Notes under the pieces: generated by a model
Told to the model about the DNA's origin: nothing
The model's database searches: none
The model's input: only the letters and a program-made list of their open reading frames with translations
Translations under genes and position numbers: made by a program
Part shown: positions 25,547-32,949 of the stretch, in pieces
Layout: each line of letters begins with the position of its first letter
How positions within the stretch are numbered: the stretch's first letter is position 1
Assembly (NCBI GenBank): GCA_017406175.1
Contig: JAFQZB010000295.1
Coordinates: 1 to 33,352, forward strand
Length of the DNA: 33,352 nucleotides
Direction of reading: 5' to 3'
Origin: Selenomonadaceae bacterium
Lineage (GTDB): Bacteria; Bacillota; Negativicutes; Selenomonadales; Selenomonadaceae

Positions 25547-27808
25547 ATGAGCAGGACAGATTTGGGACGCGACGACGTGCAAAGTCAGCCGCACGCGCCG
25601 AAGAAAAAGTCTTCAACGTTCCTGAAAATTTTTATCGGGCTTATCATCTTTGTAATCGTGATGGCGGTCGGTGTGGGCATCGGATTCGTTACGGCGAACA
25701 TGAACGTTAAGGCTGACTTGTCGAAGGATATTCTGCCGCCGGCGTCAAGTCACATGTACGATTCGGCAGGCAACGAGATTGCAATCATTCACGCCACAGA
25801 AAACCGCGTGCCCGTCAAGATTGAGCAGATACCGCTGAACTTGCAGAACGCCTTCGTTGCAATCGAGGACAACCGCTTTTATGAGCACAAGGGCGTTGAC
25901 TTCCGAGGGCTTGCTCGTGCCGCTTACACGAACATAATCCGCGGCGAAATTGCGGAGGGCGGCTCGACGATTACTCAACAGCTCGCTAAGAACGCTTATC
26001 TAACGCAGGACAGAACTTATAAGCGCAAGATTCAAGAGATATTCCTCGCGCTCCAACTCGAAAAGCAATACACCAAGCAAGAAATCTTAGAACTCTACCT
26101 TAATCAGATTTATTTCGGGCAAGGGGCTTACGGTGTGCAGGCGGCGTCAAAGACTTACTTTGGCAAGAACGTCGAGGATTTGACTTTAGGGGAATGCGCA
26201 ATGCTCGCGGGCATTCCGAAGAGTCCAAACTATTACTCGCCGTTCAACAACATCAACGCCGCGATTGAACGCCGCAACACCGTCCTTGACCAAATGGTTC
26301 ATTACGGTTATATCAGCTTCAACGAGTCTCAAGCCGCTAAGAACGCTGAAGTCATCCTTGCGCCGCCGAACGTCCCAGAAAAGCATAAGGACGCAATGTA
26401 TTTTATCGAGTACGTCACGCAACTTTTGGTCGACAGGTACGGAGCCGACGCGGTCTACAAGGAAGGCTTGAAAGTCTACACGACGATTGATTTGGATATG
26501 CAACGCATGGCGGAAGAGGCTTTGCTGACTTACCTGCCGCAAGATTACACCGACGTAAACGGGATTGTTCAGCCGCAAGGGGCAATCGTGGCAATCGAAC
26601 CCAAGACGGGATATATCCGCGCTATGGTCGGCGGGCGCGGCACTGACCAATTCAACCGCGCGACTATGGCGGAACGTCAGCCAGGCTCCTCGTTTAAGCC
26701 ATTCGTGTTCGTGGCGGGTCTCGAAAATGGTTACACGCCTGACACCGTCATTGAGGACAGCCCGATTAATATTGACGGCTGGCGACCGCAGAACGATAGC
26801 CGACGCTTTAGCGGCAATGTAAGCCTCCGAACGGTTGCAACCTTCTCTATGAACGTCCCGACCGTCAAGATTGCTCAAGCCCTCGGAATCGATAAAGCTA
26901 TCTTCTACGCACAGGAAATGGGCATTTCAACTTTCGTCCTTGAAGGTCCCGTCAACGATACGAATCTTGCTGTAGCCCTTGGCGGCTTGACGCGTGGAGT
27001 TACTCCGCTGGAAATCGCTTCGGCTTATGGAACCTTCGCTAATAGCGGCGTCTACATTCCGCACGTCGCGATAACCAAAGTCCTCGACCGCAACGGCAAT
27101 ATAATTCATGAAGTCTTCCCCGAAGGACGGCAAGTCATCAGCCCCGAAAGCGCAGCCGATTTAACGAGCATGTTAGAAGACGTTATCGCTAAGGGCACGG
27201 GCAAGGGCGCGGCAATCGGTCGACCTGCGGCGGGCAAGACGGGCACGACTAGCGATTACAAGGACGCGTGGTTTGTAGGGTATACGCCTGACCTCGTCGC
27301 GAGCGTGTGGATTGGCAACGACGACAACACCAGCCTTGATGGGGTAATGGGCGGCGGACTTCCCGCGACGATTTGGAGTCATTTTATGCAGAACGCTTTG
27401 CTGAACGTCCCCGCGCACGACTTCGATACTTTGGTTGTTGATAGACGTTCAAGGGGCAATGTCGTCACTGAAGTCCGCGATAACAATCGTCCGCGCCGCC
27501 GCGATTATGACGATGACGAGCCGCGCAGGGATTATTCCGAACCAGAGCCCGATTATCGTTACAGAGAATCGGAACCTGCTACGACTTATCATGAACCTGA
27601 ACCAGATTACACGCAAAAGCCCGAAGGCGTCCCCGATTACACGGAGCCAGAACCCGTTCGCGAGCCTGAACCCGTTCGCGAACCCGAAACCGTCTATCAT
27701 GAGCCGGAACCAGTCTACGTGCCCGAACCAGAACCCGTTCGCGAGCCTGAGCCTGTGATTGACAATGCGCCTTCGTTTGATGATGACCTATCTAAAGGAC
27801 AGAACTAA
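25547..27808 (+). CDS. ponA: Penicillin-binding protein 1A, class A
   Basis: A 753-residue bifunctional peptidoglycan synthase anchored by one membrane segment (residues 27-50). The glycosyltransferase (GT51) domain at about 65-240 has catalytic E107 in EDNRFYEHKG and the GGSTITQQLAKN motif. The transpeptidase domain at about 340-620 has S381-x-x-K384 in QPGSSFKPF, S434-M-N436 and KTGT (564-567). Both activities look intact. The tail from residue 640 is basic, then rich in Pro, Glu, Tyr and Arg with EPEPVR repeats, and probably disordered in the periplasm. The stop overlaps the pilT start by one base, coupling wall synthesis to the pilus genes. AGGAGGGG precedes the start. Confidence 0.95.
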   Translation: MSRTDLGRDDVQSQPHAPKKKSSTFLKIFIGLIIFVIVMAVGVGIGFVTANMNVKADLSKDILPPASSHMYDSAGNEIAIIHATENRVPVKIEQIPLNLQNAFVAIEDNRFYEHKGVDFRGLARAAYTNIIRGEIAEGGSTITQQLAKNAYLTQDRTYKRKIQEIFLALQLEKQYTKQEILELYLNQIYFGQGAYGVQAASKTYFGKNVEDLTLGECAMLAGIPKSPNYYSPFNNINAAIERRNTVLDQMVHYGYISFNESQAAKNAEVILAPPNVPEKHKDAMYFIEYVTQLLVDRYGADAVYKEGLKVYTTIDLDMQRMAEEALLTYLPQDYTDVNGIVQPQGAIVAIEPKTGYIRAMVGGRGTDQFNRATMAERQPGSSFKPFVFVAGLENGYTPDTVIEDSPINIDGWRPQNDSRRFSGNVSLRTVATFSMNVPTVKIAQALGIDKAIFYAQEMGISTFVLEGPVNDTNLAVALGGLTRGVTPLEIASAYGTFANSGVYIPHVAITKVLDRNGNIIHEVFPEGRQVISPESAADLTSMLEDVIAKGTGKGAAIGRPAAGKTGTTSDYKDAWFVGYTPDLVASVWIGNDDNTSLDGVMGGGLPATIWSHFMQNALLNVPAHDFDTLVVDRRSRGNVVTEVRDNNRPRRRDYDDDEPRRDYSEPEPDYRYRESEPATTYHEPEPDYTQKPEGVPDYTEPEPVREPEPVREPETVYHEPEPVYVPEPEPVREPEPVIDNAPSFDDDLSKGQN
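27650..27744 (+). repeat. Tandem coding repeats in the PBP1A tail
   Basis: The 14-base unit GAACCCGTTCGCGA occurs at 27650-27663, 27668-27681 and 27731-27744, within a wider degenerate GAxCC(A/T)GAxCC pattern encoding EPEP and VREP. It can expand or contract in frame in steps of 6 or 18 bases, so tail length may vary between strains. Confidence 0.8.
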
Positions 27809-28779
27809 TGTTAGAAAAAATTTTGGAAGAAGCGGTACGCCTCGACGCCTCGGACGTTCATCTGACGGTGGGGCAACCGCCTTTTTTTCGTGTAGGCGGC
27901 GAACTCTTCCAAGCGGGCGCAGCGTTGACGGTTAAGGCGGTTGAAGACTTCTTAGACGTGCTGTTATCGTCGAGACTTCGCAGGGAGCTTGAAAATCACT
28001 TGGTGGTTGACTTCTCTTACGTCGCAGAAAATTTATCGCGTCGCTTCCGCGTGAACGTCTACTATCAGCGAAAAGTTCCCGCGCTTGCCCTGAGACTAAT
28101 CGCCAAAGAAATCCCGACGCTTGACGAATTGGGCGCACCGCCCGCGCTAAAGAATTTCTTCCACGCCGCGCAAGGTTTAATCCTCGTGACGGGGCGGACG
28201 GGTTCCGGCAAATCAACGACGCTTGCCGCCTTCCTAAACGAGCTTTGCAAAGTGCGCCCGTGTCACTTGCTGACGTTGGAAGACCCAATCGAATTCGAGT
28301 ACGCGGCGGAGGGTTCTTTCATCAGCCAAAGGGAACTCGGACAAGACTTTTTGAACTTCGCGGCGGCAGTGCGGACGGCTATGCGCGAAATGCCCGACGT
28401 GTTGTTAATCGGAGAGATTCGCGACGCCGAAACCATGCACGCGGCACTTGAGGCATCAGCGGCGGGCGTCTTGGTCTTAGCGACGTTGCACACGCGGTCG
28501 GCGGCTGAAACGGCAATGCGTGTCGAGACGATGTTCCCGCTCGTGCAACGCGACGCAATCCGCGACCTATTCGCCGACGAGTTCAGCGCGATAATATCTC
28601 AACAGCTCGTCAAGACCTCAAGCGGGCGGCGTTGTGCGGCAGAAGTCCTAATCGCTAATCCGGCGGCTCGTTCACTGATTCGGCAGGGCAAGTACGTCCA
28701 ACTGCCAAACGTTATGATGAGCGGGCGGGCACAAGGTATGCAGACAATGGACGCGGCATTAAAGGCGGTCGGCTTATGA
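27808..28779 (+). CDS. pilT: PilT-like pilus retraction ATPase
   Basis: A 323-residue secretion ATPase. The N-terminal PAS-like part has DASDVHLTVGQPPFFRVGG. The core has Walker A GRTGSGKS (129-136), the Asp box TLEDPIEF, an atypical Walker B IGEIRD (201-206) and the His box LATLHT (H228). The C-terminal AARSLIRQGKYVQLP resembles the PilT AIRNLIRE motif and GMQTMD follows, so PilT fits better than the extension ATPase PilB or GspE, which are longer. It drives fibre disassembly at the inner membrane. Its ATG overlaps the PBP1A stop by one base; its stop overlaps pilC by four. No PilB is in the window. Confidence 0.88.
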   Translation: MLEKILEEAVRLDASDVHLTVGQPPFFRVGGELFQAGAALTVKAVEDFLDVLLSSRLRRELENHLVVDFSYVAENLSRRFRVNVYYQRKVPALALRLIAKEIPTLDELGAPPALKNFFHAAQGLILVTGRTGSGKSTTLAAFLNELCKVRPCHLLTLEDPIEFEYAAEGSFISQRELGQDFLNFAAAVRTAMREMPDVLLIGEIRDAETMHAALEASAAGVLVLATLHTRSAAETAMRVETMFPLVQRDAIRDLFADEFSAIISQQLVKTSSGRRCAAEVLIANPAARSLIRQGKYVQLPNVMMSGRAQGMQTMDAALKAVGL

Positions 28780-29969
28780 AATTCAAGTACAAAGGCTACG
28801 ACGCGACGGCGACTGAACAGAGAGGCACCCTTGAGGCGGACAACTACGCAGAAGCCTACGCCGCATTGAGTTATCAGGGCGTCAAAGTCGTCAAGCTCGA
28901 ACAGACGCAAGCAAACTTCCTGCAGACGGCGGAGAACTTTTACCTTAAGCTCAAACTCGGCGGACAATGGCGGGCTGTCTTCTTCCGTGAACTAAGCGTA
29001 ATGCTCGGCGTGATGACTTTGCACGACTCGTTGAGGACTTTGGCGGGCGCGGCGAAGAATCATCCTTCCGAAAAGATTTTAAATGACCTCGTGGCGGCTG
29101 TCGGCGAAGGACAAAACTTTTACGAATCCCTCGGACGCTATGAATCAATCTTCGGCGGCGATGAGATTCAATCAGTCGAAATCGGTGAGACCAGCGGCAA
29201 CCTCCAGGACGTGACAGCACGGCTTGCCAACCAACTCGAACGCAACTATTCAACGCAAAAGAAAGTTCGCGGCGCAATGTATTATCCAGTGTTCGTGCTA
29301 ATGGCAGCATTCGTGGCGGCGGTCGTCTTAGTCAACGTAACCTTGCCTGTTTTTGAAAATTTCTTCGCTCAGCAGGGCGGCGAACTCCCGCTGATAACGC
29401 TGATACTTCTACACGGCGGAAAGTTCTTAGCGGAGCATTGGCTAATAATCGTCGTGGCATTGGCGTTAGGCGGCGTGATGGGCGTATGGATTGTTCAGCG
29501 CGTCGAAGGTGTCCGATTTCTCCTCGACGGTCTCAAATTGAAGTTCCGTCTCCTGCGCGAAGTCGAGCTTAGGAATTTCTTCGGGCGGTTGAGTTTCCTA
29601 CTGGAAAGCGGCGTGACGCTAGACGAGGCAATCAAGCTGTGCGCGGCGGCGAGTAATAATCTTGTCGTGCGGAAGGTCTTGACTGAGATAAAATTTTCGG
29701 TGGAGCGCGGCGGAAGCTTTGCGGCACTGGTCGCCAAGGAAAAGTTCCCACCGCTGTACGTCGGCTTAATCGTAACTGGCGAGGCGGGCGGCGAACTTGT
29801 CAACATGCTCCGTCAATGCGAGTCGATGGCTGACTTTGAAGTCGAAGAGATATTGCGCACCCTTCCCGCCAAAGCAGAAATTTTCGGAACGCTAATCGCC
29901 GGATTAATCGTGGCGACTCTGGTCTTTGCCGTCATGCTACCGATATTGGACACGACAAACCTACTTTAA
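28776..29969 (+). CDS. pilC: PilC/GspF inner membrane platform protein
   Basis: A 397-residue polytopic protein with two repeated T2SSF domains: FFRELSVMLGVMTLHDSLRTL in the first and FFGRLSFLLESGVTLDEAIKL in the second. Membrane segments lie at about 168-192, 216-240 and 368-392. The first domain is followed by IGETSGNLQDVTARLANQLE and the second by IVTGEAGGELVNMLRQCESM, the paired signature of this family. It couples the cytoplasmic ATPase to pilin assembly or removal. Translation is coupled to pilT through ATGA. A noncoding multi-hairpin element of about 180 bases separates it from ftsE. Confidence 0.93.
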   Translation: MKFKYKGYDATATEQRGTLEADNYAEAYAALSYQGVKVVKLEQTQANFLQTAENFYLKLKLGGQWRAVFFRELSVMLGVMTLHDSLRTLAGAAKNHPSEKILNDLVAAVGEGQNFYESLGRYESIFGGDEIQSVEIGETSGNLQDVTARLANQLERNYSTQKKVRGAMYYPVFVLMAAFVAAVVLVNVTLPVFENFFAQQGGELPLITLILLHGGKFLAEHWLIIVVALALGGVMGVWIVQRVEGVRFLLDGLKLKFRLLREVELRNFFGRLSFLLESGVTLDEAIKLCAAASNNLVVRKVLTEIKFSVERGGSFAALVAKEKFPPLYVGLIVTGEAGGELVNMLRQCESMADFEVEEILRTLPAKAEIFGTLIAGLIVATLVFAVMLPILDTTNLL

Positions 29970-29989
29970 CAAATTGCCCCGTATGCTTT

Positions 29990-30126
29990 TACGCCCGCGA
30001 AGAAGACGACCGGCTCGCATGGACGCGAGCCGCGCCGCGTTTGAAACATGGATGTTTCATAGCGGCGTCTACGCCCCTGCGAGGCGAATTTCTTTGCTAC
30101 TTTCTTTCTTCGCTGAAAGAAAGTAG
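29990..30126. repeat. Noncoding element with three consecutive hairpins
   Basis: The 184-base gap between pilC and ftsE contains three inverted repeats: 30011-30018 with 30025-30032 (8 of 8), 30042-30049 with 30052-30059 (8 of 8, 2-base loop) flanked by CGCCGC and GCGGCG that pair outside it, and 30097-30108 with 30115-30126 (12 of 12, 6-base loop TTCGCT). No credible gene is present. The last hairpin lacks a T-run, so it is not a normal terminator. The look is that of an interspersed palindromic repeat (REP/BIME-like); similar TTTCTTTC ... GAAAGAAA palindromes recur in other genomes as I recall. It may stabilise the pilC mRNA end or have a replicative origin. Confidence 0.7.
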
Positions 30127-30153
30127 ACCACAAAAAATTTAGGAGAAAACGTG

Positions 30154-30888
30154 ATGATTCACTTAAAAGACGTGACGAAACTTTACAAATCAAATGGCGT
30201 GGTTGCCCTAGACAAGGTGACACTCGACATTGAGCGCGGCGAGTTCGTGTTTATCGTCGGGACAAGTGGCTCTGGCAAGTCTACGCTGATGAAACTTCTA
30301 ATGCATGAGGAGGTTGCAACTTCCGGAAGTATAATCGTAAACGGCAAGGACGTAACCCACCTCAAGCAAAAGGAAGTCCCTTACCTGCGGCGGTCGCTGG
30401 GCGTCATATTCCAAGATTATCGACTGCTTGAGGATAAGACGGTTTATGAGAACGTCGCCTTCGCTATGCAAGTTATCGAGGCTCCGCGCAGGATTATGCA
30501 ACGCTCCGTCAATACCGTGCTGGACATCGTCGGCTTGCGTGACAAGTTCAAAAGCTTTCCCGCACAATTAAGCGGCGGCGAGCAACAACGCGTCGCGATT
30601 GCCCGTGCGATTGTCAACGACCCGCGAATAGTCATCGCCGACGAGCCGACTGGCAACCTCGACCCAGAAACCAGTTGGGACATTATGGACATATTTCAGC
30701 GAATCAACGCGGCGGGCACGACCATTGTTATGGCGACGCACGATAAAACTATCGTCGACCAAATGCAACGGCGCGTTATCGCTATCGAAGGCGGCAAGAT
30801 TACTCGTGACGAAGCCCGCGGCGTTTACTCCGAGAATCAGCCAGAGCCGCCGACGCCTTACAATAAATTCTTCCCGTTCAAGAGGTAG
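30154..30888 (+). CDS. ftsE: Cell-division ABC ATPase FtsE
   Basis: A 244-residue ABC ATPase. Walker A is GTSGSGKST, the Q-loop area [21 protein letters not shown] is typical of FtsE, the signature is [14 protein letters not shown] and Walker [13 protein letters not shown], with H-loop ATHD. FtsE with the membrane protein FtsX controls peptidoglycan hydrolases and division. Here no ftsX follows; the next gene is a pseudopilin 6 bases downstream. The ATG at 30154 has AGGAG 8 bases before it; a GTG at 30151 is also possible. The C-terminal stretch ([13 protein letters not shown]) is an extra tail. Lying among pilus and wall genes, it may also serve envelope remodelling for the fibre, an inference. 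Confidence 0.9.
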   Translation: MIHLKDVTKLYKSNGVVALDKVTLDIERGEFVFIVGTSGSGKSTLMKLLMHEEVATSGSIIVNGKDVTHLKQKEVPYLRRSLGVIFQDYRLLEDKTVYENVAFAMQVIEAPRRIMQRSVNTVLDIVGLRDKFKSFPAQLSGGEQQRVAIARAIVNDPRIVIADEPTGNLDPETSWDIMDIFQRINAAGTTIVMATHDKTIVDQMQRRVIAIEGGKITRDEARGVYSENQPEPPTPYNKFFPFKR

Positions 30889-30894
30889 GCTATC

Positions 30895-31368
30895 ATGCAA
30901 AAGGGAATCACGACGCTTGAAGTTGTCCTCGCGGCACTGATAATCGCCTTGCTAATGAAAGTCGCCATTCCGAACGCCACACGCCTTGTCGACAGAGCCG
31001 CCCTAGACTACGAGACCAAACGACTTTACAGCGAGCTTAGGTTTTTGCAGACAGTGAACAGGTCAGCGAAATTTGACGCTACGGGCACGGGGTCTAGCGG
31101 CGTCGGCGATGTGCTTTCGATAAAGTTCACGACCGAGCCGCCGAGCTATCAAGTTGTGCGCGGCTTAGGTTATACAGGCAAGCCCGTCCGCGAGGTGCAT
31201 TATCTTTCCTACGGCGTGAAATTCTCTTCGCCAAGCTCAAGCGTCCATTTCGATTCGCAAGGCAAAGCCAGCATCACTAGCAATCACATAACGCTGACAT
31301 CGCGGCTCGGCAAGACAAAGAAAATCTCCTTCGATAGCGTTGGACGTATGCAAGGTGCTAACCAATGA
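30895..31368 (+). CDS. GspH/FimT-like minor pseudopilin
   Basis: A 157-residue protein with a short leader (MQKG) and a prepilin-type start: cleavage after G4, then ITTLEVVLAALIIALLMKVAI with E at position 5 of the mature form. The first mature residue is Ile, not the usual Phe or Met, so processing could be slower. The rest is a soluble beta-rich region with GVGDVLSIKF and VHFDSQGKASI, the GspH/FimT-like pattern. It would be processed by a prepilin peptidase, which is not in the window. It follows ftsE by 6 bases, has a ribosome binding site (AGAGGTAG) in the ftsE end, and its stop overlaps the next start (ATGA). Family by context is good; the specific subtype is moderate. Confidence 0.82.
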   Translation: MQKGITTLEVVLAALIIALLMKVAIPNATRLVDRAALDYETKRLYSELRFLQTVNRSAKFDATGTGSSGVGDVLSIKFTTEPPSYQVVRGLGYTGKPVREVHYLSYGVKFSSPSSSVHFDSQGKASITSNHITLTSRLGKTKKISFDSVGRMQGANQ

Positions 31369-31769
31369 GCCGGCTAAAGTCTGTCCTCGGCAACGAACGC
31401 GGCTTTATGTTACTTAACGTCGTCTTCTTGACGGTGATAACCTCCCTTGCCGCGATGATTTTAATGAACGCTGCCCCGCGTGCACGCAATCATCAATCGA
31501 CGCTGAGACTAACTGCAATCTGCTTGGCGAACGAACAATTTGCCGAGCTTGAGAGCTTAGCGGCACACGGAGACATCAGCGGCAGTCAACCGTTCCTCGG
31601 CAACAAGGACGACTTGACGAGCAACAACCTAGGCGAGGATAATCCGATTGAGTTCAAGGTCACGACGACTGTTAGCGGCGGACGTGCTAAAGTCAAGGTC
31701 ACATGGCAGGTCGGCGAAGATGAATTCCAGATTGAGATGGAAAGGACGATTGGCATTGTTCAGGAATAA
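31365..31769 (+). CDS. GspI/PilV-like minor pseudopilin
   Basis: A 134-residue protein with a 13-residue basic leader ending in ERG, then FMLLNVVFLTVITSLAAMIL. Cleavage between G13 and F14 is expected. Position 5 is Asn instead of the conserved Glu, which in pilins contacts the neighbouring subunit; this may indicate a tip position or altered assembly. The rest has TAICLANEQFAELESLA, typical of GspI/PilV-type minor subunits, and a small beta domain. Start overlaps the previous stop by 4 bases. Second in the run of four pseudopilin-like genes. Confidence 0.78.
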   Translation: MSRLKSVLGNERGFMLLNVVFLTVITSLAAMILMNAAPRARNHQSTLRLTAICLANEQFAELESLAAHGDISGSQPFLGNKDDLTSNNLGEDNPIEFKVTTTVSGGRAKVKVTWQVGEDEFQIEMERTIGIVQE

Positions 31770-32379
31770 CGGCGGCGGGTTCGTGGTCGCGGAGTTCGCG
31801 ATAGCCCTGCCGCTTTTGATTTTGCTCATGTACGGCTTGGCGACTATCAGCGTACAAAGTTTTATAGTGGGAAGAGAGCAGCTAGCCGATTACGTCTTGG
31901 AGGCGGAAGCGCAATACGTCATGGAGCAGATAAGTCAAGTCGCCCGCACCGCCCGCGAAGTCGAAATCGCCCCCGGCGGCGGTTATGTCAAGTTCGTCTA
32001 TCACGTCGTCAAGGACAAGCCCCAAAGCGGAGGCACCTCGCTGAATGGGCACTATCTCTTCATAAACAACGACGTGCTGGAGACGCAATATTTTATGCTG
32101 TACGCTAGGAACGGAAGAGATGCGCCGAACCTCTACGCCAAACGGCAAGACGACGGACGCTACAACAATCCGATAACGGGCGAGAACTATTTCGGGGACA
32201 CGAAGGTTAATTATCTCAAGTGCGAAGTCGACGAGGCTAAAAAGGTTTTGCATGTCTCTTTAGAGATGGAAAAACTGGTTACTGAGCAGGAAATAGAAAG
32301 CCCATTTACGGAGCGCAAGAAACGCAAAATAAAACTCGACACGGCGGTTTACATGCCGAATTACAAGGCGGGAGGTTGA
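31750..32379 (+). CDS. GspJ/PilW-like minor pseudopilin
   Basis: A 209-residue protein with leader ...NNGGG and then FVVAEFAIALPLLILLMYGL; mature residue 1 is Phe and residue 5 Glu, as in processed pilins. It continues with QYVMEQISQVARTAREVEIA, as in GspJ/PilW proteins. I place the start at a TTG at 31750, preceded by AAAGGA in the end of the previous gene (TTG at 31756 is nearly as good), giving a 20-base overlap. An in-frame ATG at 31648 would add an arginine-rich stretch lying wholly over the previous gene and is unlikely. The IALPLL stretch also recalls TadE-type pseudopilins, the main alternative. Confidence 0.75.
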   Translation: MALFRNNGGGFVVAEFAIALPLLILLMYGLATISVQSFIVGREQLADYVLEAEAQYVMEQISQVARTAREVEIAPGGGYVKFVYHVVKDKPQSGGTSLNGHYLFINNDVLETQYFMLYARNGRDAPNLYAKRQDDGRYNNPITGENYFGDTKVNYLKCEVDEAKKVLHVSLEMEKLVTEQEIESPFTERKKRKIKLDTAVYMPNYKAGG

Positions 32380-32382
32380 CGC

Positions 32383-32949
32383 ATGAACCAGAAAGGCTTC
32401 GCGACAATCTTTGGGCTGTGCTTGATTCTGGTTATTGCTCTGGTCGTCAAGGGCATTGAGGAATCGGCAATGAATCACGCATACGAGGCAACGGACATTC
32501 AAGCGGAAGTGGAACTGCAGAACGCGGCGGACAGCGGCATATATGCGGCGGCGAAGATTGCCTTAGCTGACCCCGAAGGAACTTTGCCGACGAACCCCGG
32601 CTACCCGAACAAGCGGAAAGAGTATCAGCACAAGTTCGATAACCTAACGATTAAATCGGAGAGCCTCGGCACGATTACGGTTGAGACTTGGGGCGAGCGT
32701 ACAGCGTTCCACCCCTACAAAGTAAACTACACGACGAACAAAGCCGCGGAGGATAAGAACCGGCTCATCAAGAACGCTAAGGGCAAGACGGTTTATCAAG
32801 AGGCATATGTCTTCTTCAGTCGGGCGTCTGCGGATAGCAATCGCATGAGCGGAAAAATATATCGCCGCGCCTATGCTTACGTTCTTGCAGACGGAGACGC
32901 GACGATTTATTTTATGGGCTTGCCGACGAGTACTTACACGTTCAAATAA
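32383..32949 (+). CDS. GspK/PilX-like minor pseudopilin
   Basis: A 188-residue protein with a four-residue leader (MNQKG) and then FATIFGLCLILVIALVVKGI. Mature residue 5 is Phe, not Glu, as in GspK, which caps the tip. The stretch VELQNAADSGIYAAAKIALA matches the helix after the stalk in PilX/GspK proteins. A large soluble part follows with tyrosine-rich strands. GGGAGG lies before the ATG, 3 bases after the previous stop. It is the fourth and last of the run, and its stop touches the stop of the convergent permease gene. Confidence 0.78.
   Translation: MNQKGFATIFGLCLILVIALVVKGIEESAMNHAYEATDIQAEVELQNAADSGIYAAAKIALADPEGTLPTNPGYPNKRKEYQHKFDNLTIKSESLGTITVETWGERTAFHPYKVNYTTNKAAEDKNRLIKNAKGKTVYQEAYVFFSRASADSNRMSGKIYRRAYAYVLADGDATIYFMGLPTSTYTFK

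Noticed and set aside
26186-26878. 230-codon minus-strand frame
   Set aside because: Opposite the penicillin-binding protein transpeptidase domain; no recognisable features.
27650-27744. CRISPR-like or mobile repeat
   Set aside because: Repeats are irregularly spaced, in frame and encode the EPEP tail of the penicillin-binding protein; no spacers, cas genes or transposase.
29926-30223. Short frames of 66 and 85 codons (both strands) over the pilC-ftsE gap
   Set aside because: They are translations of the hairpin element, with arginine- and phenylalanine-rich sequence of the kind often wrongly annotated in repeats.
31648-31749. N-terminal extension of the GspJ-like gene
   Set aside because: Arginine-rich sequence lying in another frame of the preceding gene; the pilin-type leader should be short.
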